44,798 nt of DNA, taken from the NCBI GenBank assembly GCA_937934185.1, contig CALHAB010000013.1:1-44798 (forward strand). Direction: 5' to 3'. The position numbers and the translations under genes were made by a program. Within the stretch, counting starts at the first letter, position 1. Every line of letters begins with the position of its first letter. The DNA is from an uncultured Ignavibacterium sp. GTDB lineage: Bacteria; Bacteroidota; Ignavibacteria; Ignavibacteriales; Ignavibacteriaceae. Below the pieces are notes generated by a model, which saw nothing but the letters and a program-made list of their open reading frames with translations, was not told where the DNA came from and did not search any database. Positions 1-7,849 of the stretch are shown one piece after another.

Positions 1-1820
1 GGAACTTCTTTGATTTGAAATATTCTGGAAGGAACATGTCTTGGTGTGGTTGCGTTTCTGATTTGTGATTTTATTTTGCTGATGAGTTCATCGTCAAGAA
101 TTCGGTCATCTTTTGTTACAACGAATAAAATTACTTCAACATCACCGTTTGTATTTTTCCCGACAACCAAACTATCTGCGATTTCTTCCATTGACTCAAC
201 TACTTTATAAATTTCAGCAGTACCGATTCTTACGCCGCCGGGATTTAGTGTTGAATCAGATCGGCCGTAAACAACAACTCCGCCATTCTTCGTAATTTTT
301 ATATAATCACCGTGTCTCCATACTCGCGGGAAATAATTAAAGTAAGCATTAAAATATTTTGAACCGTCTTCATCATTCCAGAAGTATATTGGTCTCGATG
401 GAAAAGGTGCTGTGCAAACAAGCTCTCCTTTTTCTTCAATCAATGAATTACCTGAATCGTCCCACGCTTCTACTTTCATTCCTAATCCACGGCATTGAAT
501 TTCACCTGAATAAACAGGAAGAATCGGACATCCAAGCATAAAGCAGGAAATGATATCAGTTCCACCTGAAATAGAGGAGAGCAAAACATCATCTTTTACA
601 TTTTTGTAAACCCAATGGAAATTTGCATCAGTTAATGGTGATCCGGTTGATAATATTGTTTCAAGGGAATTCAAATCAAATTTTTCTTTTGGAATTAAAC
701 CTGATTTTTCAATCAGTGTAAGATACTTCGGACTTGTTCCGAAGATATTGATTTTTTCGTCCTCGATAATTTTCCAGAGTCTTTCATTTGGATAAGCCGG
801 ATTGCCATCAATCAAAACTATTGTAGATCCGATTTGAAGTGAACCAACCAACCAGTTCCACATCATCCAGCCGCAGGTTGTGAAATATGTAATTACATCT
901 TCTCGCTTTAAATCAGTGTGTAATGCAAGTTCTTTGTAATGCTGTATTAAAGTTCCGCCTGCACCGTGAACGATGCATTTTGGTTTTCCTGTAGTACCTG
1001 ATGAGTACATTATATAAACAGGATGATCAAAATCTGTTTGAATAAATTGAAAATCTTTTTCAGACTGAGTTAATAGTTGTGAGAAATGAATAAAGTTATC
1101 TTCCTCGATTTGTTTATTTGATGATGATTTTAAATCAAAATATTCATCAATCAGAATTATTTTTTGAATTGATGGAATTCTTTTTTTAACCTCAATAATC
1201 TTTTCCTGATTGTCAATATGCTTTCCGCCATAATAATAAGACTTTGTAGCAAATAAAATTTTTGGCTCGATTTGTCCGAAACGATCAACAACACCTTCAA
1301 TTCCGAAATCTGGTGAAGTGCTGCTCCAGACAGCTCCGATTGATGTTGTTGCAAGCATTGCTATAACTGCTTCAGGAAGGTTTGAAACATAACCTGCTAC
1401 TCTGTCTCCTTTACCAATTCCAAAACTTTTAAGTGCGGTTGCAACTTTACGAACAACCGAATTTAATTCTGAATATGATATTCTTACCGATGGATAATTT
1501 TCACGATAAGAAATTAAAGCTGATTTATCATCATTAAATCTTAAAAGATTTTCGGCAAAGTTTAACTTCGCACCAACAAACCACTTTGAGTCTTTTATTC
1601 CTTTATCAATTAAGACTGCATCATAATTTTTTGAATGAATAATTCCTGCATAGTCCCACATATACTCCCAGAATTTTTCAATATTGTTAATTGACCATTC
1701 ATAAAGTTGATGGTAATCCGAAATGTTTATTTTTTCTTTTTCATTAAGATAAGAAATGAACCTGGTGATGTTAGCTTTTTCGATTCGATCTTTTGAAGGT
1801 GTCCAAAGTAATTCATTCAC
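1..1820 (-). CDS. Acetoacetyl-CoA synthetase (acetoacetate--CoA ligase), 3' end truncated by window edge
   Basis: Own translation of the minus strand from GTG at 1820 (VNELLWTPSKDRIEKANITRFI...): contains AMP-binding motif YIMYSSGTTGKPKCIVHG, GWMMWNW and TTPRHVPSRIFQIKEV. Not in the supplied ORF track because of the GTG start and missing stop. Confidence 0.93.
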   Translation of the reverse strand, partial: MNELLWTPSKDRIEKANITRFISYLNEKEKINISDYHQLYEWSINNIEKFWEYMWDYAGIIHSKNYDAVLIDKGIKDSKWFVGAKLNFAENLLRFNDDKSALISYRENYPSVRISYSELNSVVRKVATALKSFGIGKGDRVAGYVSNLPEAVIAMLATTSIGAVWSSTSPDFGIEGVVDRFGQIEPKILFATKSYYYGGKHIDNQEKIIEVKKRIPSIQKIILIDEYFDLKSSSNKQIEEDNFIHFSQLLTQSEKDFQFIQTDFDHPVYIMYSSGTTGKPKCIVHGAGGTLIQHYKELALHTDLKREDVITYFTTCGWMMWNWLVGSLQIGSTIVLIDGNPAYPNERLWKIIEDEKINIFGTSPKYLTLIEKSGLIPKEKFDLNSLETILSTGSPLTDANFHWVYKNVKDDVLLSSISGGTDIISCFMLGCPILPVYSGEIQCRGLGMKVEAWDDSGNSLIEEKGELVCTAPFPSRPIYFWNDEDGSKYFNAYFNYFPRVWRHGDYIKITKNGGVVVYGRSDSTLNPGGVRIGTAEIYKVVESMEEIADSLVVGKNTNGDVEVILFVVTKDDRILDDELISKIKSQIRNATTPRHVPSRIFQIKEV

Positions 1821-1837
1821 TTCTTCAATTCTCCGGC

Positions 1838-2812
1838 TTAACTAAACTGATTTGAATATAAAGCAGTCTTCCAGGCAAAATCTGAATCGTTTTTTTCCAA
1901 AGCAAGTTTTGCAGTCAGTTCAAGGAAATATTTTTTCTGATGTTGAGATAAATTCAAATCAAGAGCACATCGAAGCATGTATCTGAAATTTCCCAATCTC
2001 TGATAACGATAAAACGCTTCTTCAGAAATTTCATAATCTGAAAAAGTTTCCGATTTAATCTGATTGATAAAATCATTTACTTCTTTATCATCAGGAATTT
2101 TTTCAACATTTGCAAACTTGCCTAAGTTGTTGGCAGAATAAACAAATGATTGTTTAATAAATTCAGGAAGCTGGTCATAACCTATCCCCTTTTTCTTAAT
2201 CGGTTTCTCAACCTCAAAAATTGCATCACCGCTTGCTCTGCAATAAAAGTCTGCTGACATTCTTGCAACCAGATCAATTTTATCGGGATGAATGACTCCA
2301 TTTACAAATAAATCCTCGGCAATATGAAATTTGACAACTTCACAAATTGCAATGTTTGCAGAAGCACCGCCTTCTCCAAAGCTTCTCATCTCAAGTAATT
2401 TACATTCCATCTGAAAAGGTGATTCCTTAACTCTTTTTGGTTTTACGATATCAGAATCAATTGGAGTTAAACCCGATTTAATAAACTCATCAACGCCATA
2501 TTCATATTCAGTTGAAGCTAAGCTGACTTGTTCAACCATTGAGTATGTAACCGCATTGACAACACACTCTTTAGTTTCAACAAGATTGATGTAAGTATCT
2601 TTTAAAGAACCATCTTTTCCTCTACGTGAAGGAGAGAATGCAATCACAGGTGGATTTGCACCAAAAACATTGAAGAACGAAAATGGTGTTAAGTTATTTG
2701 CACCATTTTTAGAGATAGTTGAAACCAATGCGATTGGTCTTGGCCCGACTCCTCCTTGCAATAATCTTTGAACTTCGGGAACAGAAATTTCAGAAGGTAT
2801 AATTGATTTCAT
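1838..2812 (-). CDS. Flavin reductase-like domain protein (FMN-binding split barrel) with C-terminal extension
   Basis: ORF; N-terminal GVGPRPIALVSTISKNGANNLTPFSFFNVFGANPPVIAFSPSRR is typical of the flavin reductase/flavoredoxin family. Confidence 0.85.
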   Translation of the reverse strand: MKSIIPSEISVPEVQRLLQGGVGPRPIALVSTISKNGANNLTPFSFFNVFGANPPVIAFSPSRRGKDGSLKDTYINLVETKECVVNAVTYSMVEQVSLASTEYEYGVDEFIKSGLTPIDSDIVKPKRVKESPFQMECKLLEMRSFGEGGASANIAICEVVKFHIAEDLFVNGVIHPDKIDLVARMSADFYCRASGDAIFEVEKPIKKKGIGYDQLPEFIKQSFVYSANNLGKFANVEKIPDDKEVNDFINQIKSETFSDYEISEEAFYRYQRLGNFRYMLRCALDLNLSQHQKKYFLELTAKLALEKNDSDFAWKTALYSNQFS

Positions 2813-2859
2813 TTTTATTTCCGTTAAAATCCGTTTAATCAGTTAAATCCGTGTTGCCA

Positions 2860-3876
2860 TTAAATTTTTTTCTTTGCAAGAATTGAACGACTGACTTTTG
2901 ATTTTTTTATTTTATTCTTCAGTACTCCCAATCCAGTAATTTCAAGCTCCATTTCATCTCCATCCTGCAGCCAGATTGGAGTAAACTGCTCGCCCTTTGA
3001 TTTTGCTTCCAGTGCCCAGGTTCCATTCAGCTCAAGATAACAACCAGTGCCGACTGTACCGCTGCCAATTACATCACCTGGATAAAGAGTAACTCCGTAA
3101 GAAGCTCTCTCAATTAACTCTGCAAAAGTCCAGTTCATATCTTTCAGGTTTCCATCTGATATTTGCTTACCATTGTGCCGTGCAATCATCCTCAAATCAT
3201 ATTTATTTCCATAAGGAGTAGAAATTTTATATGGCTCAAGTTCGTCAGTTGTTACTAACCACGGACCTAATGAAGTTGCAAAATCTTTTCCCTTAGCCGG
3301 ACCGAGATTTAATTTCATTTCTTCCATCTGTAAGACTCTCGCAGACCAATCATTCATAACCATATATCCGGCAATATAACTATCTGCTTTTTCTGCTGGG
3401 ATGTTCTTCCCTTTCTTACCAATGACTATTGCACATTCAAGTTCAAAATCCAATTGCTGCAGATGATCATCCTCGACTTCAATAATGCCTTCTCCAAATA
3501 CTGCATTGTGATTTGTAAAATAGAAAACAGGAAATTGATCGAACTCAGGAATCATCGGCACACCGCGGTTTCTTCTTGCAGTTTCTACATGCTGTCTGAA
3601 AGCATATCCGTCACGCATTGAAGTTGGGTTCGGAACAGGTGAAAGTAATCTGACTGATTTCAGCTTTAAATCAGATTTTATATTTCCATTTTTTATTTCA
3701 CTGAAAACTTTTTTTGCGAGTTTCATTGTTCCGGCTTCGCCTTCCAGAAACTCTTTCATAGTTGAGGGTAGTTTTAACTTTAGTCTTCGTGCTGAATTTT
3801 GTAAATCGAAAATTAAATCATTGTATAAAATGCCGAGTCTTTGATCTTTTCGAAATTGATATGTAATAAGTTTCAT
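2860..3876 (-). CDS. Fumarylacetoacetate hydrolase (FAH) family protein, likely fumarylacetoacetase
   Basis: ORF; motifs LDFELECAIVIGKKGKNI, GYMVMNDWSAR, GPAKGKDFATSLGPW, GDVIGSGTVGTGCYLELNG; next to hmgA and hppD. Confidence 0.9.
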   Translation of the reverse strand: MKLITYQFRKDQRLGILYNDLIFDLQNSARRLKLKLPSTMKEFLEGEAGTMKLAKKVFSEIKNGNIKSDLKLKSVRLLSPVPNPTSMRDGYAFRQHVETARRNRGVPMIPEFDQFPVFYFTNHNAVFGEGIIEVEDDHLQQLDFELECAIVIGKKGKNIPAEKADSYIAGYMVMNDWSARVLQMEEMKLNLGPAKGKDFATSLGPWLVTTDELEPYKISTPYGNKYDLRMIARHNGKQISDGNLKDMNWTFAELIERASYGVTLYPGDVIGSGTVGTGCYLELNGTWALEAKSKGEQFTPIWLQDGDEMELEITGLGVLKNKIKKSKVSRSILAKKKI

Positions 3877-3903
3877 TTTACACTTTCTATCTGTTTTAGT
3901 TAT

Positions 3904-3930
3904 GTGGTATAAGGTATATGGTATAAGGTT
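3904..3930. repeat. Degenerate heptamer array (GGTATAA)n, left flank of the four-helix-bundle gene
   Basis: TGGTATAAGGTATATGGTATAAGGTTT: GGTATAA/GGTATAT/GGTATAA/GG, period 7. Confidence 0.8.
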
Positions 3931-3992
3931 TATAATTTAAGTTAAATTTTAATTTCAATTAGATTTTTATTATAAACCAAATCATCTTATGA

Positions 3993-4404
3993 TTAAGCTT
4001 TCTGGGATTTCACAAAATTTATATAACCATTTAAAGTTTTCTTGGCTTCTTCGATTAAAAATTCTCCTTCTATCTTTAAAGTTTCATCAATAAAATTTAA
4101 GTCGAAACAACTTAACAGATGGTCTTTTAATTCGTATAAAGAAGCCCGTGATATTCGATAGAATTGGATTCCTTCCTGATAATGAAATCTGCCATATCCT
4201 TCTGCAATATTTGCCGTTGAGCTGACACTTGCTTTCCTTATCTGAAAATCCAGATTATGTTTTTCTTCCTTAGGCAGATGCCTGAGAATTTTCATTATAA
4301 AAAAATAATTTCACATCACGACATTTTTGCCATTCAACCAGACTTGTAAAATCTCTGTCACTGTTATAAAACTCTTTAAGTTCATTTATAAAATCATCTT
4401 CCAT
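3993..4404 (-). pseudogene. Four-helix-bundle protein (S23/IVP-like, TIGR02436-type), split by an apparent +1 frameshift
   Basis: Frame 1 from ATG 4404: MEDDFINELKEFYNSDRDFTSLVEWQKCRDVKLFFYNENSQASA*. Frame 2 from 4295: MKILRHLPKEEKHNLDFQIRKASVSSTANIAEGYGRFHYQEGIQFYRISRASLYELKDHLLSC... Removing one nt (e.g. GAAAATT to GAAATT) joins them as ...FFYNEILRHLPKEEKHNL.... Confidence 0.8.
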
Positions 4405-4489
4405 AGTCTTTACTACTAATTTCTATAAGATTTAACTTTTAATAATTTTAATTAACGACAATTCAAAATATTTAAAAACTATAAACATT

Positions 4490-4556
4490 ATCCTTATACC
4501 TTATACCGTAACCTTATACCTTTTACCGTATACCGTATACCTTACACCTTATTTCC
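4490..4556. repeat. Degenerate heptamer array (TTATACC/GTATACC)n, right flank, inverted relative to 3904-3930
   Basis: ATCCTTATACCTTATACCGTAACCTTATACCTTTTACCGTATACCGTATACCTTACACCTTATTTCC: about 9 units of period 7; abuts the hmgA stop codon. Confidence 0.85.
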
Positions 4557-5729
4557 TTATCCCTTTTCCAGCCACGATTGAGCATAATCCTCAACCATAG
4601 TTTCCTTAACATTCCTTGTTACCTGAAGCGGCTGAAAAGTATCAATCATTACAGCATATTCTTCAGTTTCTTTTTTGCCGATTGATGCTTCTGTTTTACC
4701 CGGCTGTGGTCCGTGCGGAATTCCCATCGGATGCAATGTAATTGATCCTTCCTGAACACCTGTTCGTGACATAAAATCTCCGTGGACGTAATAAAGAACT
4801 TCGTCGCTGTCAACATTTGAATGATAATATGGAGCAGGAATTGCCTGCGGATGAAAATCATATAATCTCGGAACGAAGTTGCAAACAACAAAATGTTCTG
4901 TTACAAAAGCAAGATGAATCGGAGGCGGTAAATGTATTTTACCAACTTTAGGAGCATATTCTTTTATGTTGAATGCATAAGGATAAAGAAATCCATCCCA
5001 ACCGACAACATCAAAAGGATGATGCGGCAATCTGTATTCAAACATTCTGTTTCTTACTTTAAGCATTAGTCTGAAGTCCCCTTTCTTATCAATTGGTTCC
5101 ATATAAGCTGGTGGACGAAAATCTCTTTCGTAATACGGCGCATCTTCAGTCAACTGACCATATTCATTCCTGAAGTGTCTTGGTATTTCAAAAGGTGTGT
5201 CGGATTCAACAATAAGTAGTTTGTTATTTTTATAATCATCAAACTTTAATTGATATGTAGTTCCCTTTGGAATAATAAGGTAATCCCATTGTTCAAATTT
5301 TAAATCACCATATTCAGAAAGTAAATGACCACTTCCGTAATGAACGAAAATCATCTCGTGCATCTGAGCATTTCGATAAAAGAATTCCGCATCTTCAGTT
5401 ATTGTTGCTGTTGAAATAGTGATATGACTGTTTTTCAGAAATTCATTTCTTGCAGTGATGATATTTCCTTTACTTTCTTTTTTGCCAGTTATAAAATGAT
5501 AGTACTGTAACGGAGCATCATTCCAGTCATTTGCAGAGGTATCAATATCAACTTCGCTAATTTTCTCTGTTTCAGGCGGCATATACAGATGGTATTTATT
5601 AGAGTAAATTCCGGAAAAACCTTTTGTGCTGAATAATTCTTCACGATATAAAGTTCCGTCTTCTTTATAGAATGTTATGTGACGCTTTGGTGGAACTTTA
5701 CCAAGTCTAACATAATATGGCATAAACAA
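4557..5729 (-). CDS. hmgA: Homogentisate 1,2-dioxygenase
   Basis: ORF; MPYYVRLGKVPPKRHITF, HEMIFVHYGSGHLLSEYGDLKFEQWDYLIIPKGTTYQ, PAPYYHSNVDSDEVLYYVHGDFMSR, GIPHGPQPG. Confidence 0.95.
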   Translation of the reverse strand: MFMPYYVRLGKVPPKRHITFYKEDGTLYREELFSTKGFSGIYSNKYHLYMPPETEKISEVDIDTSANDWNDAPLQYYHFITGKKESKGNIITARNEFLKNSHITISTATITEDAEFFYRNAQMHEMIFVHYGSGHLLSEYGDLKFEQWDYLIIPKGTTYQLKFDDYKNNKLLIVESDTPFEIPRHFRNEYGQLTEDAPYYERDFRPPAYMEPIDKKGDFRLMLKVRNRMFEYRLPHHPFDVVGWDGFLYPYAFNIKEYAPKVGKIHLPPPIHLAFVTEHFVVCNFVPRLYDFHPQAIPAPYYHSNVDSDEVLYYVHGDFMSRTGVQEGSITLHPMGIPHGPQPGKTEASIGKKETEEYAVMIDTFQPLQVTRNVKETMVEDYAQSWLEKG

Positions 5730-5763
5730 CCTCCGTTAAAATTTTAATTTCAATTTTTGTTTT

Positions 5764-5851
5764 CAATCAATCATTCATTCAATCAGTTAATCTCTCATTT
5801 TTTTTATCTGAACTACAGTGGATTGAATGATTTGCTGATTGAGTGACTGAA
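5764..5851. repeat. Inverted pair of phased ~4-bp-unit arrays (CAAT/CATT... versus GATT/GAAT...)
   Basis: CAATCAATCATTCATTCAATCAGTTAATC (5764-5792) and GGATTGAATGATTTGCTGATTGAGTGACTGAA (5820-5851), complementary in sense, about 27 bp apart. Confidence 0.7.
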
Positions 5852-5853
5852 TT

Positions 5854-6972
5854 TTATTCTTCTTTATCGAAACTTCCTCTTTGCATCTGATCTCTTTCAA
5901 TTGATTCAAATAATGCCTGAAAGTTTCCTTGTCCGAAACCTTCTGCACCTTCGCATCTCTGAATTATTTCATAGAAGAATGTCGGTCGATCACTAATAGG
6001 CTTAGTAAACAACTGAAGCAAATATCCTTGCCCTTCAGTGTCACAAAGAATACCGTACTTTCTCAGTTCATTTATGTCTTCTTTTACTTTGATTCCTTTT
6101 TCTTTCAGCATCTCATAATAAGTGTCGGGAGGATTGCTCAGAAATTCCACTCCATTATTTCGCATCGCTTTAATAGTTGATATTATATCATTTGTTGTAA
6201 TTGCAACATGCTGAATTCCGCTTCCGAGATATTCTTCAATGAATTCTTCAATCTGAGATTTTTTAATTCCTTCATAAGGTTCGTTGATTGGATTTTTTAC
6301 TACTGCTTCCTTTGAACGCACAACTTTCGAAAGTAATGCAGAATATTGAGTTGAAATATCGCCTGGACCAAATTCAATAAAAGTTTCAAAGTTTAATGTA
6401 GTGTTGATATAATTTGCCCAAAGATTCATTTCATTGGTTCTGACATTTCCAACTATATGGTCAATCGTTTGCAAACCGGTTTCTTCTCTGTGAATTGTAA
6501 TATTCTGAATTGGTTTTCCAAATCCGGGTTTGAAGATTCCTTTGTAGTTATCTCTGTTAATAAAAACTATTTCACAATCATCATAAAGACGAATAGCAGC
6601 TTCTTCAACAAATCCGTTTTCATCTTCAAATTTCTTTGGCGGTCGAATTGGAATTCCCCCGTTCTTGATTGCAACTTCAAAAGTTTTTTTAACATCATAA
6701 ACTTTCAGAGCCCATCTTTTAACTCCATCACCGTGTTTCTCAACAAACGAGGCAATTTCAAAATTAGTTGGCTTAATTGCAGATGAAACAACAATGTTGA
6801 TGTTATTTAATGAAAGCAGATATGATACTTTATCCTTAACACCTGTCTCGGGTCCGCTGTAACCGACTATATTCAAACCCATTGCTTTGGCATGCCAATA
6901 TGCCCACATCTTTGCAGAGCCGACATAAAACTCTACATAATCATATCCAATGATTCCTGCTTTGTCACTCAT
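5854..6972 (-). CDS. hppD: 4-hydroxyphenylpyruvate dioxygenase
   Basis: ORF; DHIVGNVRTNEMNLWANYINTTLNFETF, GSGIQHVAITTNDIISTIKAMRNNGVEFL, QLFTKPISDRPTFFYEIIQRCEGAEGFGQGNFQALFESIERDQMQRG. Confidence 0.95.
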   Translation of the reverse strand: MSDKAGIIGYDYVEFYVGSAKMWAYWHAKAMGLNIVGYSGPETGVKDKVSYLLSLNNINIVVSSAIKPTNFEIASFVEKHGDGVKRWALKVYDVKKTFEVAIKNGGIPIRPPKKFEDENGFVEEAAIRLYDDCEIVFINRDNYKGIFKPGFGKPIQNITIHREETGLQTIDHIVGNVRTNEMNLWANYINTTLNFETFIEFGPGDISTQYSALLSKVVRSKEAVVKNPINEPYEGIKKSQIEEFIEEYLGSGIQHVAITTNDIISTIKAMRNNGVEFLSNPPDTYYEMLKEKGIKVKEDINELRKYGILCDTEGQGYLLQLFTKPISDRPTFFYEIIQRCEGAEGFGQGNFQALFESIERDQMQRGSFDKEE

Positions 6973-7071
6973 ATTAAAACTCCTTGGATTAGTTGAGGGA
7001 AATTTTCTTGCTCAAATTTAACAGAATTTCATCGTAATAGAAAAGTTCAAAGAACTATCTTTTATTCATTT

Positions 7072-7782
7072 TTATTTGATGCTGTCAAGTAAAAAGAAAT
7101 TATTCTGCTTGACATTTTTCTTTACATCAAAATTTTTATCTGAGTAATTACAAATATTTTCGACAGGACATTCATAACATTTGGGATGTGTCGGAGTGCA
7201 AAACTCTCTTCCCAATCTTAAAAGATTAGTATGAAAAGAATGTGCAACACCTTCGGGTAAATGTGATTTGATTTCATTGAATGTTTTTTCAGGTGATGAT
7301 GTTTTAACCAATCCAACACGATTTAATATTCTGTGAACATGTGTATCAACAGGACAAACATTTCTGTCAAATGCAAAAAGTAAAACACAACTTGCTGTCT
7401 TTACTCCTATACCTTTATGTGATGATAATTCTCCAAGAACTTCATCATCATTTTTTCGTTTGAGATAGTTTAACGAAAGTTTGCCATTTTTCTTTTGAAG
7501 ATTTGAAAGAAAATTTTTTATTGCTTGTGATTTCTGTTTAGCTAATCCGGCGACTTTAATAAGCTTTTCAAGTTGCGAAGTTTTCAATGTCAGAACATCG
7601 TCCCAACTCTTAATATGATTTTTAAGATTAAGAAAAGCTTTGTAAGAATTTTTGTCATTAGTATTCTGAGAAAGAATTGTTCCAATGATTATATCAATTG
7701 GATTCGGAAGTTTCTTTTGCCTTTCGGGAATTCCGAAGTGGTTAATTAACAATTGATTGATTTTTTCTATTTGTTTTTTCAT
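7072..7782 (-). CDS. nth: Endonuclease III-like DNA glycosylase/AP lyase
   Basis: ORF (start trimmed to MKKQIEK); HhH motif LSSHKGIGVKTASCVLLFAF, VDTHVHRILNRVGL, 4Fe-4S cysteines CTPTHPKCYECPVENIC. Confidence 0.88.
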   Translation of the reverse strand: MKKQIEKINQLLINHFGIPERQKKLPNPIDIIIGTILSQNTNDKNSYKAFLNLKNHIKSWDDVLTLKTSQLEKLIKVAGLAKQKSQAIKNFLSNLQKKNGKLSLNYLKRKNDDEVLGELSSHKGIGVKTASCVLLFAFDRNVCPVDTHVHRILNRVGLVKTSSPEKTFNEIKSHLPEGVAHSFHTNLLRLGREFCTPTHPKCYECPVENICNYSDKNFDVKKNVKQNNFFLLDSIK

Positions 7783-7849
7783 ATAAGATTTCTCACACAA
7801 AGATATCAATGTATTTGATTATTTTTGAAAAAAATTTTTAGGAGATTAA

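Noticed and set aside
113-541. Short plus-strand ORFs (113..295, 359..541)
   Set aside because: Antisense to the clearly coding acetoacetyl-CoA synthetase; no recognisable motifs.
1157-1354. 65-aa minus-strand ORF
   Set aside because: Out of frame within the acetoacetyl-CoA synthetase gene.
3904-4404. Diversity-generating retroelement around the Avd-like four-helix-bundle gene
   Set aside because: No reverse transcriptase ORF or TR/VR pair seen in the window.
3904-4556. CRISPR array interpretation of the heptamer repeats
   Set aside because: Unit is 7 bp with no spacers and no cas genes nearby.
4649-4891. 80-aa minus-strand ORF inside hmgA
   Set aside because: Alternative frame of a well-supported gene.
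3941-5755. Shared ~20-bp AATTGAAATTAAAATTTAAC-like segment at 3941-3961 and 5734-5755
   Set aside because: Very AT-rich and short; could be chance, not enough to call a duplication.
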